DNA of 64,000 nucleotides from NCBI GenBank assembly GCA_019916065.1, contig CM034241.1, forward strand, positions 15,546,228-15,610,227, given 5' to 3'. Below the pieces are notes generated by a model, which was not told the DNA's origin, did not search any database, and saw only the letters and a list, made by a program, of their open reading frames with translations. The position numbers and the translations under genes were made by a program. Each line of letters starts with the position of its first letter. The first letter of the stretch is position 1. Below, piece after piece: positions 1 to 11,027 of this stretch. The DNA comes from Vitellaria paradoxa (lineage: Eukaryota > Streptophyta > Magnoliopsida > Ericales > Sapotaceae).

Positions 1-120
1 AACGGAATCGGCTCCTTCCGAGCCCATTAAGACCACGTTACGTGATGTGTAGCGGCCTTCACACCGTAACGGCACGTTACAGCCGCATAACGGCCGCTAG
101 GTGGTGTAACGCCAGAGTAA
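1..120. repeat. hAT left subterminal repeat zone
   Basis: Several CGTTAC/GTAACG-type hexamers in both orientations occur in about 120 GC-richer bases, for example at about 38-43, 67-72, 73-79 and 106-111. They mirror the zone at 8921-9015. By analogy with Ac/Ds these would be transposase-binding sites. Confidence 0.6.
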
Positions 121-2040
121 TGGCTCAATCAAACCAAAAAAATCAACAACAGACAAAATCTAAAAAGAAAAATCGACAAAAGTTGAAAAGTAGAAGCTTT
201 ATTCAACACAGATTTGAAAAAAATCAACAGAGGTTTCATTCAAAATCTGAAATTAAAGAAGTACCTATTCTTTTGCTAAATAAAAAACTGTGAGAGAGAA
301 GTAGAGAACAAAAAATTGTCAAGTTCTATTATTTTAGTCTTTCAGATCGAACTAAAAAACTTCACCTCTTCACCTTAGATCGGCTGGGATCTTGGTTTCA
401 TCTCATCGGGCTCCGATTTCAGCAGCCGAAAGCCTGAAAAGGTACAAAAGGGTTTAGATTTCCATATCTTTTTTTCTTTCTTCAATTTTTTCTCTTTCTT
501 CTTCGGATCCATAGATAGTTGTTATAAAACTTGTGAATTTGTGATTTTGAAACAAATTTTTAGGAAAAAAAATTGAAGTGGGCTGTGGGCGCGGTGTGGG
601 GCAGCGGCTATTTGAACTTTGAACCAGGGGAGGAACTGAGAGTCTGAGAAGATGAAGAGGCTATTGAACCTTAGAAGTTGGAACTTGGAAGAGTCTGGAA
701 GAAAGAGTGGGTGGGGGAGAAGGAGTGGGTTTCTCGGGCGGCTCACAGGGTCAGGTAAGGAAGGATATAATGATATATATATATAATTATAATATATTAA
801 TATTTATAATCTCATCAATGTGATACACTTCAAGATTGGACCGTTCAGTGCCAGCCTGGATTATGTCACTAGTTATAATATATTAAGGAAAGTGCCGAAC
901 CTTGGAAGTTGGAACACGGAAGGTTCAGGCAGTAGAAGCTAATTTTTCTTTTTTTTTTTTAATTTTAATCTTTGGGCGGCAAAATAGGTTATAAGTTAAT
1001 ATGTTAGTATATATATACATAATTATAATATATTAATATAATTATAATATATAGTGTTAATATATTATATTCTTAAAATATAAATATATTATAGGTTTAT
1101 TTGGAATCCAAAAAAATCAAAAAATTTCAAAAAACTTTATAAGTTTTTAAATTACTTCAATCAAATTTTGCCACTTATCATTTTTACATCACATCAACCC
1201 TATCTTTTAGTTTTTTTAGTTTTTTTGGAACTCCAATCACACCCTATAATATGGTTAGGCTGTTAGCTTTGTTAAAAAAATAAAAAATCAAATATTAGAA
1301 TAAAAGTGATTGTTATCAAAATTCCATTAAAAATTTTTAAAAATATTAAAAATTAAAATTTTTAATATTTTTGAGAAATTTAAACTCTATTTAAATTATA
1401 TTAATTTAATTAAATATTATAATAAAAATTTTATATTAAGATGTTATACAATCTAAATTACTTATGCTAAAAATTATTAATTAAGCATCACTATTTTACT
1501 ATAACATATAAACAAAAAAGTTAGTTGTACTTAAAATCAAATTAAATAAATAAAATTAGTAATATTGTTATATTAATAAAATATATAATTTATATTAACA
1601 ATATCAAATAATATTAATTAGGCATTGGAAATTAAAAATTATTAATTAAATGTTAAATCAGAGTTATAATAAATTTTAATTCCATAACATAATAACAATA
1701 ATATTAACTATACAAAAAGTTATAAATTACATGCCAAAAGAAAGTTATATTAAATTAGAGGTGCAATAAATTTAATTTAATATAATCTATAATATTATAT
1801 TATTTAATTTCTTTTAGTTATATTATATTAAAAATTATTAACATATTAAAAAAATATTAATTACATATTATTATAATATTAGTATTATATTAATATAATT
1901 AAATTTAATTATTGTAATAATTAAATTTAATTTAAAATTTTAGCTATAACAAAATATAACACCAAATGTTTAAATTTTATATTTTGATGATTCAAAATAA
2001 ATAAATAATATAATATTAAATTTTATTTTGTAGGGTAACA
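121..2040 (+). other. hAT 5' non-coding region with probable leader intron
   Basis: There is no protein-coding gene here. A moderately GC-rich leader (about 290-755) ends in a canonical donor context, CAGGTAAGG, at about 754. It is followed by very AT-rich sequence to an acceptor-like TTTTGTAG just before the ATG at 2041. This looks like a 5'UTR exon plus intron (about 756-2033) of the transposase gene. A MITE lies at 1094-1244. The splice reading is inference. Confidence 0.4.
1094..1244. mobile_element. 151-bp MITE, copy 1 (same family as 33442-33594)
   Basis: The ends are inverted: the left reads GGTTTATTTGGAATCC, and the right, reverse-complemented, reads GGGTGTGATTGGAGTTCC. TATA flanks both sides. 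The core is nearly identical to 33505-33550, including the shared run CACTTATCATTTTTACATCA. GGG(N)TTGG-like termini suggest a PIF/Harbinger (Tourist-like) origin, but the TSD does not settle the superfamily. Confidence 0.7.
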
Positions 2041-3491
2041 ATGCCACGTCAATCAAATATTAGGGGTGATAGTAGTGGTTCTATTCTTAGTGGTGGTGGT
2101 GATGACACTTCTAGACTTAATCCCAGTGATGATATTGGTTGGAGGTTTGCAACACCTATTGGCACTAGACATGATGCGAAATGCAAATTTTGTGAAAAAA
2201 TTATTAAAGGGGGCATTATACGTGTGAAAGAACATTTGGCAGCAAAAAGAAGAAATGTAGCACCGCGTGGGAGTGTATCTAAAGAAGTAAGAGAAGAAAT
2301 GATGAAACATTTGAAAGATGTCACATAAAAAAAGAATGATAAACAAAAAAGAAAAGATGAACTGGAAACACAATTGAAGGATGATAGTCGTGGTATTAAT
2401 TTGGGAGAAAATGAGGATTCTGATGCTAATTCTAATTCAGAATTGGCATATGCAAAATATAGAAGTAGACGATCATCAAAGAAAAGAAATGGATCGAATA
2501 GGAACTCTCATTGACCTACTTAACTCAGTGGTTAGAGTCTTCCATACGGATTGGATAGAAAAAATGAGAGGTGCGGGGAGCAGTAGTAGCGGGGGTGAAA
2601 TTAGACGTGGATTGACACGAGGAAGAAGTGTACATGATGTTGGTGGTAGACTGATGAATTGGATTGATCAGCAGTCACCTGAAGTTAAGTTGAGAGAAAT
2701 GGATATTTTACTCCAAAAAAGTAAAAGTTCAAAACAACCCAAGCTGAATTTTAAGGGATTAAAAGTAGCAAGAGAAAAGTTAGGTAGAGCTATATCCAAA
2801 TTTATGTTTTTTAATAATATCCCCTTTCAGGCTATGGAGTCAGAATATGCTCAGCCTATGTTTGATATAGCAGCAGAGTTAGGGAAAGGGGTGAAGGTTC
2901 CTATTGCATATGAGATTTCAGAGGTATACCTGTCTAAGGAGTACGAAGAGATCAAACAATGGATACGCTCATTTGAAGGGATTTGGAAGGAGAGAGGTGT
3001 TACAATTATGTGTGATGGGTGGATTGGACCAACACATGATCACATAATTAATTTTTTGGTGTATTGTAATAAAGGAACAATATTTCACAAGTCCATTGAT
3101 GCATCACATGTGAGCAGTAGGACAGCAAAATATTATTTCGGGTTGTTAGATTCTGTGGTAGAAGAAATTGGTGAGTCTAACGTGGTTCAAGTTGTGACTG
3201 ATAATGAGGCAGTCTTAAAAGCTGCGGGCCACAAGTTGATGCAAAAAAGACACCACTTATATTGGACTGCATGTGCTGCACATTGTATTGATTTGATGCT
3301 ACACGATATTTCAAAAAAACAAACTGTAGCAAAAGTCTTGGATACATCAAAATCTATCACAAATTTTATTTATAATTATCCAACTGTCTACTACATCATG
3401 AAGTTCACTGGGGGAGGAGAATTACTTCGTCCTGCTATCACTAGATTTGTAACAAATTTTATTGCACTTGAAGGCATAGTGAGGTATAAGC

Positions 3492-3499
3492 AGGAGTTG
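3492..3499. repeat. LINE target-site duplication, left copy
   Basis: AGGAGTTG at 3492-3499 recurs at 6635-6642, just after the LINE poly(A). Together they bracket the LINE insertion in the hAT gene. Confidence 0.85.
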
Positions 3500-6473
3500 G
3501 TGGATGTTGGGGTTCAGCTTCCAAAGGTACGTAGACCCTTTAAATTCTTTAATCATTGGGTTGAGTTTCAAGAGTTTTTTCCCTTGGTGGAGGAGGTGTG
3601 GAAGACACAAGTGGATGGCTATGCAATGTATAAGGTTTACAAAAAGCTTAAGTTGTTGAAAGAAGCTTTGCGGACTCTTGCTTTTAAGAAGTCTAAAAAC
3701 TGTAATGCCTTGGAGGCGGATTTGAGAGCTGAATTAACTTTGATTCAATCCCAAATCGCTTCTGGTGGAGTGCATGCTGATTTATTGGAACAAGAGAGGC
3801 ATTGCCTTGCTCGGCTATTGCAAGTTATCAAGAATGAGGAGAGTTCCATTAAACAAAAAAGTAGGGTTGAATGGTTGAAGGAAGGGGATAGTAACTCGGC
3901 TTTTTTCTTTCATTCCACTAAGAATAGGCTGAACACAAATAAGATTTTGCGGATTCAAAAAGAAGATGGCTCGGTTATTAAGGAGAAATAGCTCATTGCC
4001 GAAGAGATTGTGAATTATTATAAGGGGTTGCTTGGTTCGGGTTCTCCTGTTCCTTATGATAGGGGAAATGAATTGGAAGAGTTTATTTCTTCTTCTCTAA
4101 ATGATGCTCAGATTGCTAGCTTGGCAAATGATTTCTCGGCTGAGGATATTAAAAAGGCAATGTTTAGCTTACATCCAAATAAGGCACCTGGGCCTGATGG
4201 TTATAATGCATTCTTTTTTTCAGAGGGCGTGGAGTATTGTGGGAGAGGATGTGGTGCATGCGGTTAAGGAATTTTTTGCTTCCTCAGTTCTTCTGAAAGA
4301 GTCTAATGCTACTATAATTGTCTTGATTCCTAAGACTCCTAATGCATCTCAGTTAAAGGATTTTCGGCCTATTTCATATTGTAACACTATTTATAAGTGT
4401 ATAACGAAGCTACTTGCTGGCCGATTAAAAGAAGTCTTCCCGGATCTTATTAATGAAGCTCAAGCTGCGTTTGTACATGGGAGGAGCATTGGAGATAACA
4501 TTCTTATGGCACAGGAATTGGTACGTGGTTATCATGGGTCTTCTTCTTCTTCTAGCCCAAGGTGTGCAATTAAAGTTGATTTAATGAAGGCCTATGACTC
4601 AGTGAGGTGGGAATTCTTATGGAATGCTCTACGATTTTTTGGTTTTCCTTAGAAATTTATTACATGGATCCGAGCTTGTGTTTCTACATCCCGGTTTTCA
4701 GTTAGTATTAATGGGGAGTTGCATGGTTACTTTGAAGGGTGGAAGGGGTTGAGACAGGGTGATCCCATTTCTCCATATCTCTTTGTGCTTTGCATGGAGG
4801 TATTTTCTCGCATTCTTACAAAGATGGCAACTGACTTGCCTTTGTTCAAGTACCATTGGCGGTGTGGAAAGCTGAAGAGTACCCATTTATGCTTTGCAGA
4901 TGATCTCATGCTTTTTTCTCGAGGTGATAAAGAATCAGTGAGTGTGATTCGGGATGCTTTGGATTTGTTTCAATCTGTTTCTGGACTTCAAGCTAATCCT
5001 GCGAAGAGTGAGGTTTTCTTATCTGGAGTTGTAGAAGAGGAGAGGATAGGTATCTTCCAGCTTCTTGGTTTTCGTCAGGGTGTTTTGCCTGTGAGATATC
5101 TAGATGTCCCTCTAATTACTACTAAGCTGAAGGCAGCGGATTGCCAGATATTGGTTGATAGGATTATTAGTAGAGTTAAGAGTTGGACCAACTAGTTTCT
5201 GTCTTTTGCTGGAAGGGTGCAGCTTATTCAATCAGTTCTCTTTGGCATACAATCATTCTAGTGTTCATACTTCATTTTGCCGATTAAAGTCATTAAAGCT
5301 ATTGAGGGTGTTTTGCGAGCATTTCTATGGAAGGGTTCTTCTTTGGCTAAACATGGTGCAAAGGTGGCTTGGAAAGAGGTGTCTCGGCCTAAAAAAGAAG
5401 GGGGCTTGGGGATTAAAAAGATTCGAGATTGGAATATGGCTTGTATGACTCGGTTTCTTTGGAGTCTTTGTTTACCTTCTACTACTTCTTTGTGGGCTGT
5501 TTGGGTGAAGCGGAATCTCCTTCAAAAGGACCAATTTTGGGTGGCTAAGGTACCATGGAATTGTTCATGGACATGGCGGAAAACACTTAAGTTGCGAGAG
5601 AAGGTTTGGCCATTTATCTCCATGCGAGTGGGAGATGGGAGTACTACCTCTTTGTGGTTTGAAGCTTGGATGCCGAGAGGTCCCATTTGCACTTCAAGTC
5701 AGGCCTGTGTTATCTATGATTCCAGTTTACGGAAGGATGCTTTGGTGAAGGATATTATTGTTAATGGAAGATGGCGTTGGCCAGTAGCAAATTCTCCTGA
5801 GCTCATTGACCTTAAGAGAGAGACTGCAGAGCTTCTACCTCCTAATATTCGTCGTGCTGATGTTCTTGAGTGGAAATTTAATGGAGTCAAATCCTTTTCT
5901 GCTAAAGAGGTATGGAATTCCTTAAGATCTCATCACCCTAAAGTGCCGTGGTTCTCCATTGTTTGGTTCAGAACTCATGTACCCCGTCACTCATTTGTGC
6001 TTTGGTTGGCAATGAAGAGGAAATTGGCTACTCAAGATCGGCTTATGTCCTTTGGGTTACTATCTCATATGAGTTGCTATTTTTGTAGAGGACCTCGGGA
6101 GGATCAAGATCATCTCTTTTTTAATTGTCCTTTCACAGCTAGAATTTGGCATACTATTTTGATGGATTGTGGGTTTCAAGTTACCTTGTCTTCTTGGGAC
6201 GAAGTTGTTGAATGGGTGTTACACCACTTTCGTGGGCCTTCCTTACTTTCGATTATTGGGAAACATGCCTTTGCAGCTTGTGTTTACGTCATTTGGAAGG
6301 AACGGAATAAAAGGAAACATGAAAATAGCTTTTTGGATGAGGTGACTACTCTCCGGTTTATTAAGACACTAGTTCGGCTACGAGTAATGAGCTGCTCGGG
6401 ATTCCCGAAGAGTGACCAGAATTGGCATTTAGTTCAGCAATGGAATCTTCCTCTTTCTATTTTGGAACCTTAA
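3500..6473 (+). pseudogene. LINE ORF2 remnant: reverse transcriptase and zf-RVT domain
   Basis: Domains in order: linker (RRPFKFFNHW, about 3526), RT fingers with NKAPGPDGYN (about 4178), KDFRPIS (about 4354), palm KVDLMKAYDSVRWEFLW (about 4570), GLRQGDPISPYLF (about 4746), catalytic FADD (4893-4904), and a C-terminal zf-RVT region with Cys/His near 6068-6130 and a DHLFFNCP motif. The reading is broken by stops at about 3989, 4650, 5193 and 5260 and by a frameshift near 4220. The stop in GFP-stop-KF fits CAG to TAG, and that in SF-stop-CS fits TGG to TAG. The catalytic Asp pair is intact, but the ORF is dead. Confidence 0.9.
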
Positions 6474-6634
6474 ATTGTTGATTTGTTGTTTGTTTCCCTT
6501 TGCTCTTTTGATGATTGATTATTGTAAGGGTGTTCTATCTTTTTTGTTTTTTCCAGGCGTATGCCCCTGAGGTATCTGTACAAAAACCTTTCTTCATTAA
6601 TTAAATTCTTTTACCTTTCAAAAAAAAAAAAAAA
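3500..6634 (+). mobile_element. 5'-truncated L1-type LINE inserted in the hAT transposase gene
   Basis: This non-LTR retrotransposon is bounded by an 8-bp direct repeat, AGGAGTTG (3492-3499 and 6635-6642), and ends in poly(A) at 6620-6634. The 5' end falls between the endonuclease and reverse transcriptase domains of ORF2, so ORF1 and the endonuclease are absent. That is usual 5' truncation by target-primed reverse transcription. The hAT reading resumes directly after the poly(A), which independently confirms the borders. Confidence 0.93.
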
Positions 6635-8249
6635 AGGAGTTGAGAAATATGTTTACATCAGAAGAGTAGAGAAGATCAAAATGGGGGAGGTCAAGAAGTG
6701 GTCCAGAGGTTGAAGTGAAACAAATAATTTTAGATTCTGAGTTTTGGAAGAAATCCAATGATATAATTAAAGTATATGAACCTCTTGTCAAGGTACTAAG
6801 GTTAGTGGATGGTGATGAAAAACCGACCATGGGTTTCATATACGAGGCAATGGAAAGAGCAAAATTGGCAATTAAAAATAATTGTCGCTACTATCAAGAA
6901 TATTGGAAGATAATTGATAGTCGTTGGGCTTCACATTTGCATCACGATTTACACGCAGCAGGTATAGTTTTTTATATCTGTCTTTTTTGTTTTTCTCCTT
7001 AAATCACATGTTCTTCATTTATTTTCTTATAGTAACATTTTTTTTTTACATTTATATCCATGGCAGGATATTTCTTGAATCCCCAATTTCAATATAGGAC
7101 TCAATCTTCCCCTTATGTGTTAACAGAAGTGTTAAATGGAACTAAAAATGTAATCACAAAGTTGGAACCAGTATTAGAAAATCAAAATTTGGCCATGAAT
7201 CATGTGATAACAATTATTTTTATTCATTCACACAAAAAAATTAATTAATTTATTTTTATGATTGAAAATCACTTACTAAACTTATAATATTTTATAGTTA
7301 CTTATCTTTAGAGATAAACATGACTCGTTTGGTCAACCTGTGGCTCAAAGATCGGTAACGAGGACTAACCTAGGTAAACATATTTAAAATTTTACTCGCT
7401 ACTATTTTAATATATTTAATATATTTGTTGTTATACTTTTATCTCATACAAATTTAAACTTATTTATACATTACAGCGGAGTGGTGGATTCTTCACGGTT
7501 CTAGTGCTCCCGAGTTACAACGTTTAGCTGTTAAAGTTTTGAGCCAAACAACGTCTTCCTCAAATTGTGAAAGAAATTGGAGTACATTTAGCCTAATCCA
7601 TAGCAAAACAAGGAATAGGTTAAAGTATATCAAACTTCACAAATTAGTTTTTGTTCACTATAATATGAGGTTGAGGATGAGGCATAAAATGAGGAGAAGC
7701 CAATTAGAAATTGACGCTAGCTTCAATCCAATCAATTTGGATTATATTTTTGAGGAAGATGACTCACTAAATCAATGGCTAGAAGAGACAGAGGATCGCT
7801 TGTTAGACACAGATGAAGATTTTCAGTTAAGAATACATCAAATTATTGACAGTGGTGATGTCGACCCCTCATCACATGATGTTCCTGGTGCAAGCTCTAG
7901 TCCAGGTCCTAGTGATGAAGACGGTGACTTGAGCCCTCCTAGTGGTGATGATGGTGGTGGTGATCGTGAGATCCCATAACAATATATAGGAGAAACAGGA
8001 ATGTATGGTTTTATGGATGATGAAGAGGTAGGAGAACTTGTACCGATGCCTCCACAGCATCCATTTCATACGGATGAGTCTCAGGAAAGGAGAGAACGAT
8101 CAAGACGAAATAGGGGGATACAACAACATGAGTCAGAGGGTTCTTCTAATGACATTTTTTTAAGTTTTGGAGGAGTTTCACTTGGTGAGTCTTCACAAGG
8201 TAGTGGTAGCGAGTCATCATATAATTCACTACATCCATATAGTACTTTT

Positions 8250-8375
8250 GACCCTTACAGCTACCCTTCTCAATATTCCCCTCAATACCCTCAATATCCC
8301 CCTCAATATGCCTCTCAATATCCTCCTCAATACCCTCAATATCCCCCTCAATATGCCTCTTAATACCCTCCTCAA
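8250..8375 (+). repeat. 45-bp minisatellite encoding Pro-Gln-Tyr repeats in hAT tail
   Basis: A 45-bp unit starting near 8284 repeats at 8329, with shorter 9-bp CAATAYCCC-like subunits around it. It encodes QYPPQYPQYPPQYAS-type repeats, a low-complexity tail. A CAA-to-TAA change at 8362 ends the frame inside the second unit. Confidence 0.8.
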
Positions 8376-8495
8376 TATCTTCATCCTCCTGGTGGGTATC
8401 AATTTTACAATAACAACAACATGTCTAATAGCATAGGATGGGATGATGACTCTCAAAAAGCAACTGAGCCTGCAAGATATTCATTTTGGTGGTGA

Positions 8496-8920
8496 CTTTT
8501 ATGGCTACATCACTTATTTCATCTAATTCATGTAAGTCCTGTTATTCTAACTTTATTTTTTGTTTAGTTTTTATAAGAATGGACTATGATTATTGTTTTG
8601 TCTCTATGACTTTTTATTTTTTAACCAATAGATTATTTTCTTCTAAATTGATATATTATTTAAATTTAGTAATTGAACATTATTCTTGTGTTAATTATTA
8701 TATAAGTAGCAATTTAATATATACGTGGGTGTATGCGCACACGCACACGTGTGAGCTTATTTTATATAATACATGTCTAAAAACAGTAATATTTATATAT
8801 GATATTATTGATTAATATAAAACTATTAAACAACACTAATAATTTATATTTATACATTTTAATTGTTAAAATATTAAAAACTAATTAGTTGAGGTAAAAT
8901 GTGAATTTAAAAAAAAACAT
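8496..8920 (+). other. hAT 3' non-coding region
   Basis: This is AT-rich sequence between the transposase stop and the right subterminal repeats. A small CACACGCACACGTGTG palindrome-like run lies near 8740. No gene seen. Confidence 0.5.
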
Positions 8921-9027
8921 TCACGCTTCCGGTTTCCGTTTCCGTTACATAACATCCGTTATACCCCGCGTCCACGTTACCGTGACCGTTACCGTTACAA
9001 CACCCGTTACCACTTTTTAAAACCATG
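8921..9027. repeat. hAT right subterminal repeats and putative terminus
   Basis: At least six CGTTAC/CCGTTAC hexamers lie in about 90 bp (about 8938-9011), matching the left zone. They are followed by CACTTTTTAAAACCATG. The next base begins Copia coding sequence, which supports the border. Confidence 0.65.
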
Positions 9028-9475
9028 CAAGCAGTTGTCAATTGAAGATCCACAAACCTTTAATGATCTGAGTCTGTACAAAAATGTTGTTGGTTGTTTA
9101 CAGTACTTAGTCAAACCGCTGCCACTAAAAAGGTTTAACATTCTTCGAACCAATCTCAAAGTCCTTGAGCTTCCTTTGAGATTGAGGGGGCGTGTAGAAT
9201 GTGAACTATTGGATAAAGCTGAATCGCATAAAGCTAAGAACAAATCAGTTTCAACTAATGAGAGAAATACTCGTCAAGAGACCAAGTCTTCAGAGAAACT
9301 TTTGGGAGTTTTGAATATTTGAAACACTGTTGTATAATTAAAAACCAATTCCTATTATTCTCCTTAATTTTAGTTTGAATCGTTGTATCTATCCTCTCTA
9401 TAAAATGTATTTTAATGTAGAACAAAATATACAGAACATTGACAAACATGACTTGTATTCTCTAAACTTTAATCA
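9028..9475 (+). mobile_element. 3' end of a decayed Ty1/Copia element with LTR
   Basis: Frame 9035-9190 starts in the conserved block after the RT core (DPQTFNDLSLYKNVVGCLQYL, short of one residue of a longer run). It then jumps directly to the extreme C-terminus of Copia polyproteins (KPLPLKRFNILRTNLKV), so the RNase H domain is deleted in frame. A purine-rich tract, GAGATTGAGGGGG (9178-9190), acts as PPT. The LTR follows from TGTAGAATG at about 9193 to about 9475 (ends AATCA). It includes CTCTATAAAATG near 9398, a TATA-like box. The hAT sits in this element's body, so its 5' part should lie left of the window. Confidence 0.7.
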
Positions 9476-9886
9476 AAAGGAGATTTCACAAGTACTTTAT
9501 TACCATTTTCTTCGCTGCTATGTGTTATGATTGATGTTTGATAATTCGAACTTGGAGTCTATAAATGGAGTCTTAATTGTGTCAGGGAAACATTGAAGAA
9601 AAAAAAAAATTATCTTATCTCCTCATAATATTAGTGTTCTTATGTAATAGTTTGAGTGTTTTACTAATATATAAATGTTTCTTTTTAAAATATCAATTTT
9701 GTGTACATTCTTATTATTGATATAAGAGCCTATAAAATCAGAAGGGTGCAGTTGTAAGTTTCCTTCCTTGTGAAGTTATATTTTCTAATTTTCAGAAAAT
9801 CATAAGGTCATTTCGTAATTTTTGTGTGATTTTTATATTATTATAAATAATTCTATGGCTGCGGAGATTGAGTGTAGCCTAACCAT
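9476..9886. other. AT-rich intergenic spacer
   Basis: No gene, RNA or clear repeat recognised. Confidence 0.5.
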
Positions 9887-9895
9887 CTAATTAAA

Positions 9896-10114
9896 TAGTA
9901 ATGCTACACTTACACTTTCTCTCTTATATCTTTCTTACACCTCATTGGTTATGACGGGTCATGACTAGTATTATCGAATTGAAAATCATCACAGTTGTAC
10001 GTAGAAAGTGACATGTCGTTGATGATTTTGAGCAGAATACACCGATCATGACACATCATAACTAGTGGAGTGTAAGAAGGGTGTAAAAGAGATGGTGTAA
10101 GTGTAACATTAGTT
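9896..10114. mobile_element. 219-bp Mutator-type MITE with 9-bp TSD
   Basis: The terminal inverted repeats are about 48 bp. The left end reads TAGTAATGCTACACTTACAC; the right end, reverse-complemented, reads AACTAATGTTACACTTACAC. Both continue into TCTCT and CTTCTTACAC. The 9-bp direct repeat CTAATTAAA lies immediately outside (9887-9895 and 10115-10123). A 9-bp TSD fits a non-autonomous Mutator derivative. There is no coding capacity. Confidence 0.85.
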
Positions 10115-10189
10115 CTAATTAAAAGTTACAGATAAATCTATGTTAATATTGCTTTTCTTCTCTCTGATTAGAATCAAGTCTAGAAATTT

Positions 10190-10440
10190 GAGTTTCGCAT
10201 TTGTAAATACCAAACTTAATCAACTTCGTGGTTCTGATTTTGTTGGTTGTGCATGTTTAACTTGTGTGTTTCTTTCGTCCTTATCCATGCTTAGCTGGAC
10301 GAAGGCCAAATAACAAATAAAAATAATAATAATAATAATATTATTATCATGCTTAGCTGGACGAAGGCCAAATAACAAATAAAAAAATAAATAATAATAT
10401 TATCTGCTCAATCATATTTAATACTGTTCATTAAAAAAAT
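10190..10440. repeat. Dispersed direct repeat, copy A
   Basis: This matches 11028-11240 in the same orientation: TTTGTAAATAC, GGTTCTGAT, TGTTGGTT, GTGTTTCTTTC, TCCTTATCCAT, AAGGCCAAATAA, then GGCTCAATC/CTGCTCAATC and TTTAATACTGTTCA. Copy A also carries an internal duplication of about 62 bp of ATGCTTAGCTGGACGAAGG (10287 and 10349) flanking an (AAT)n run. Family unknown. Confidence 0.7.
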
Positions 10441-11027
10441 AAATGATGAGAGAGACACATGAGAAAAAAACAAAAAAAAAAAGAAAGATTGAGCTCCTAA
10501 GCCAGTAGTTGTATTTTTCCTTCCATTACAGAAGAACATATTTTCAAGATATTTGCCTTTCAAATCGGTGCGATTTGTACGGCATGGAGGAGATGCTCTT
10601 ACAAATTAAAGTGAGACACGAATGTATAAATTTTTTGTATAATTGTATTCTTCGTATTGAAAGCTTTCAAACAATTACCATTGTTGTTATTTTTTGTGAA
10701 TTTTTTTGAATCCGTGAGAACCGATTTGAAAAATCGTTCCCACGGTTTGCTATTTTTCACAAAAAAATGACGCCAAAATTAACTCCAAACTACATTTTAT
10801 CTCAATTTATCTTATTTTTTCTTACGCCGAACGAGGCCATAGTGGTTAATGCCCAACAACTGAGCTGAACAATGAACGAATTTGAACCCGACTTCAATCG
10901 AACTTGTTTGAACTGATCAGCTCAAAAAGTTCTGAGTTTGCCTGCAAAAATGCCTAGAAGCGACTGATGATGAAGGCACATCTTCATCGAACATGTTCAA
11001 ACTGTCTCTGTTTTCCCCAGAAAAATG

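Larger units (their letters stand above)
2041..8495 (+). pseudogene. hAT transposase (BED finger, DUF659, hAT dimerisation), interrupted by LINE
   Basis: The ATG at 2041 opens a BED-type zinc finger (CKFCEKIIKGG then a His near KEHLA). An in-frame TAA at 2326 and a frameshift near 2465-2490 follow. From about 2500 to 3499 comes the DUF659/RNase H-like core, with CDGW (about 3011) and VVTDNE (about 3193) giving the first two catalytic acidic residues. The LINE splits the gene after 3499. It resumes at 6635 (FWKK, LVDGDEKPTMGFIYEAM), has a clean intron at 6962-7066 (HAA then GYFLNP), and ends with the dimerisation domain around 7540-7660, where SSNCERNW carries the third catalytic acid (Glu). 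The tail is a Pro-Gln-Tyr repeat with a TAA at 8362 where CAA is expected, then an acidic end and stop at 8493. Catalytic residues survive, but several stops and the LINE make it non-functional. Confidence 0.88.
1..9027 (+). mobile_element. Degenerate hAT-superfamily DNA transposon, left tip outside window
   Basis: The region holds a decayed hAT transposase (2041-8495) between two zones rich in the hexamer CGTTAC and its complement GTAACG. The left zone is 1-120 and the right zone is about 8921-9015. Clustered short subterminal repeats of this sort are typical transposase-binding sites of hAT elements. The right tip is placed after TTTTTAAAACCATG, near 9027, because the next bases are coding sequence of an unrelated Copia element. 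The left tip and its 8-bp TSD lie before base 1, so the exact ends are unproven. A LINE at 3500-6634 interrupts the element. Confidence 0.75.
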
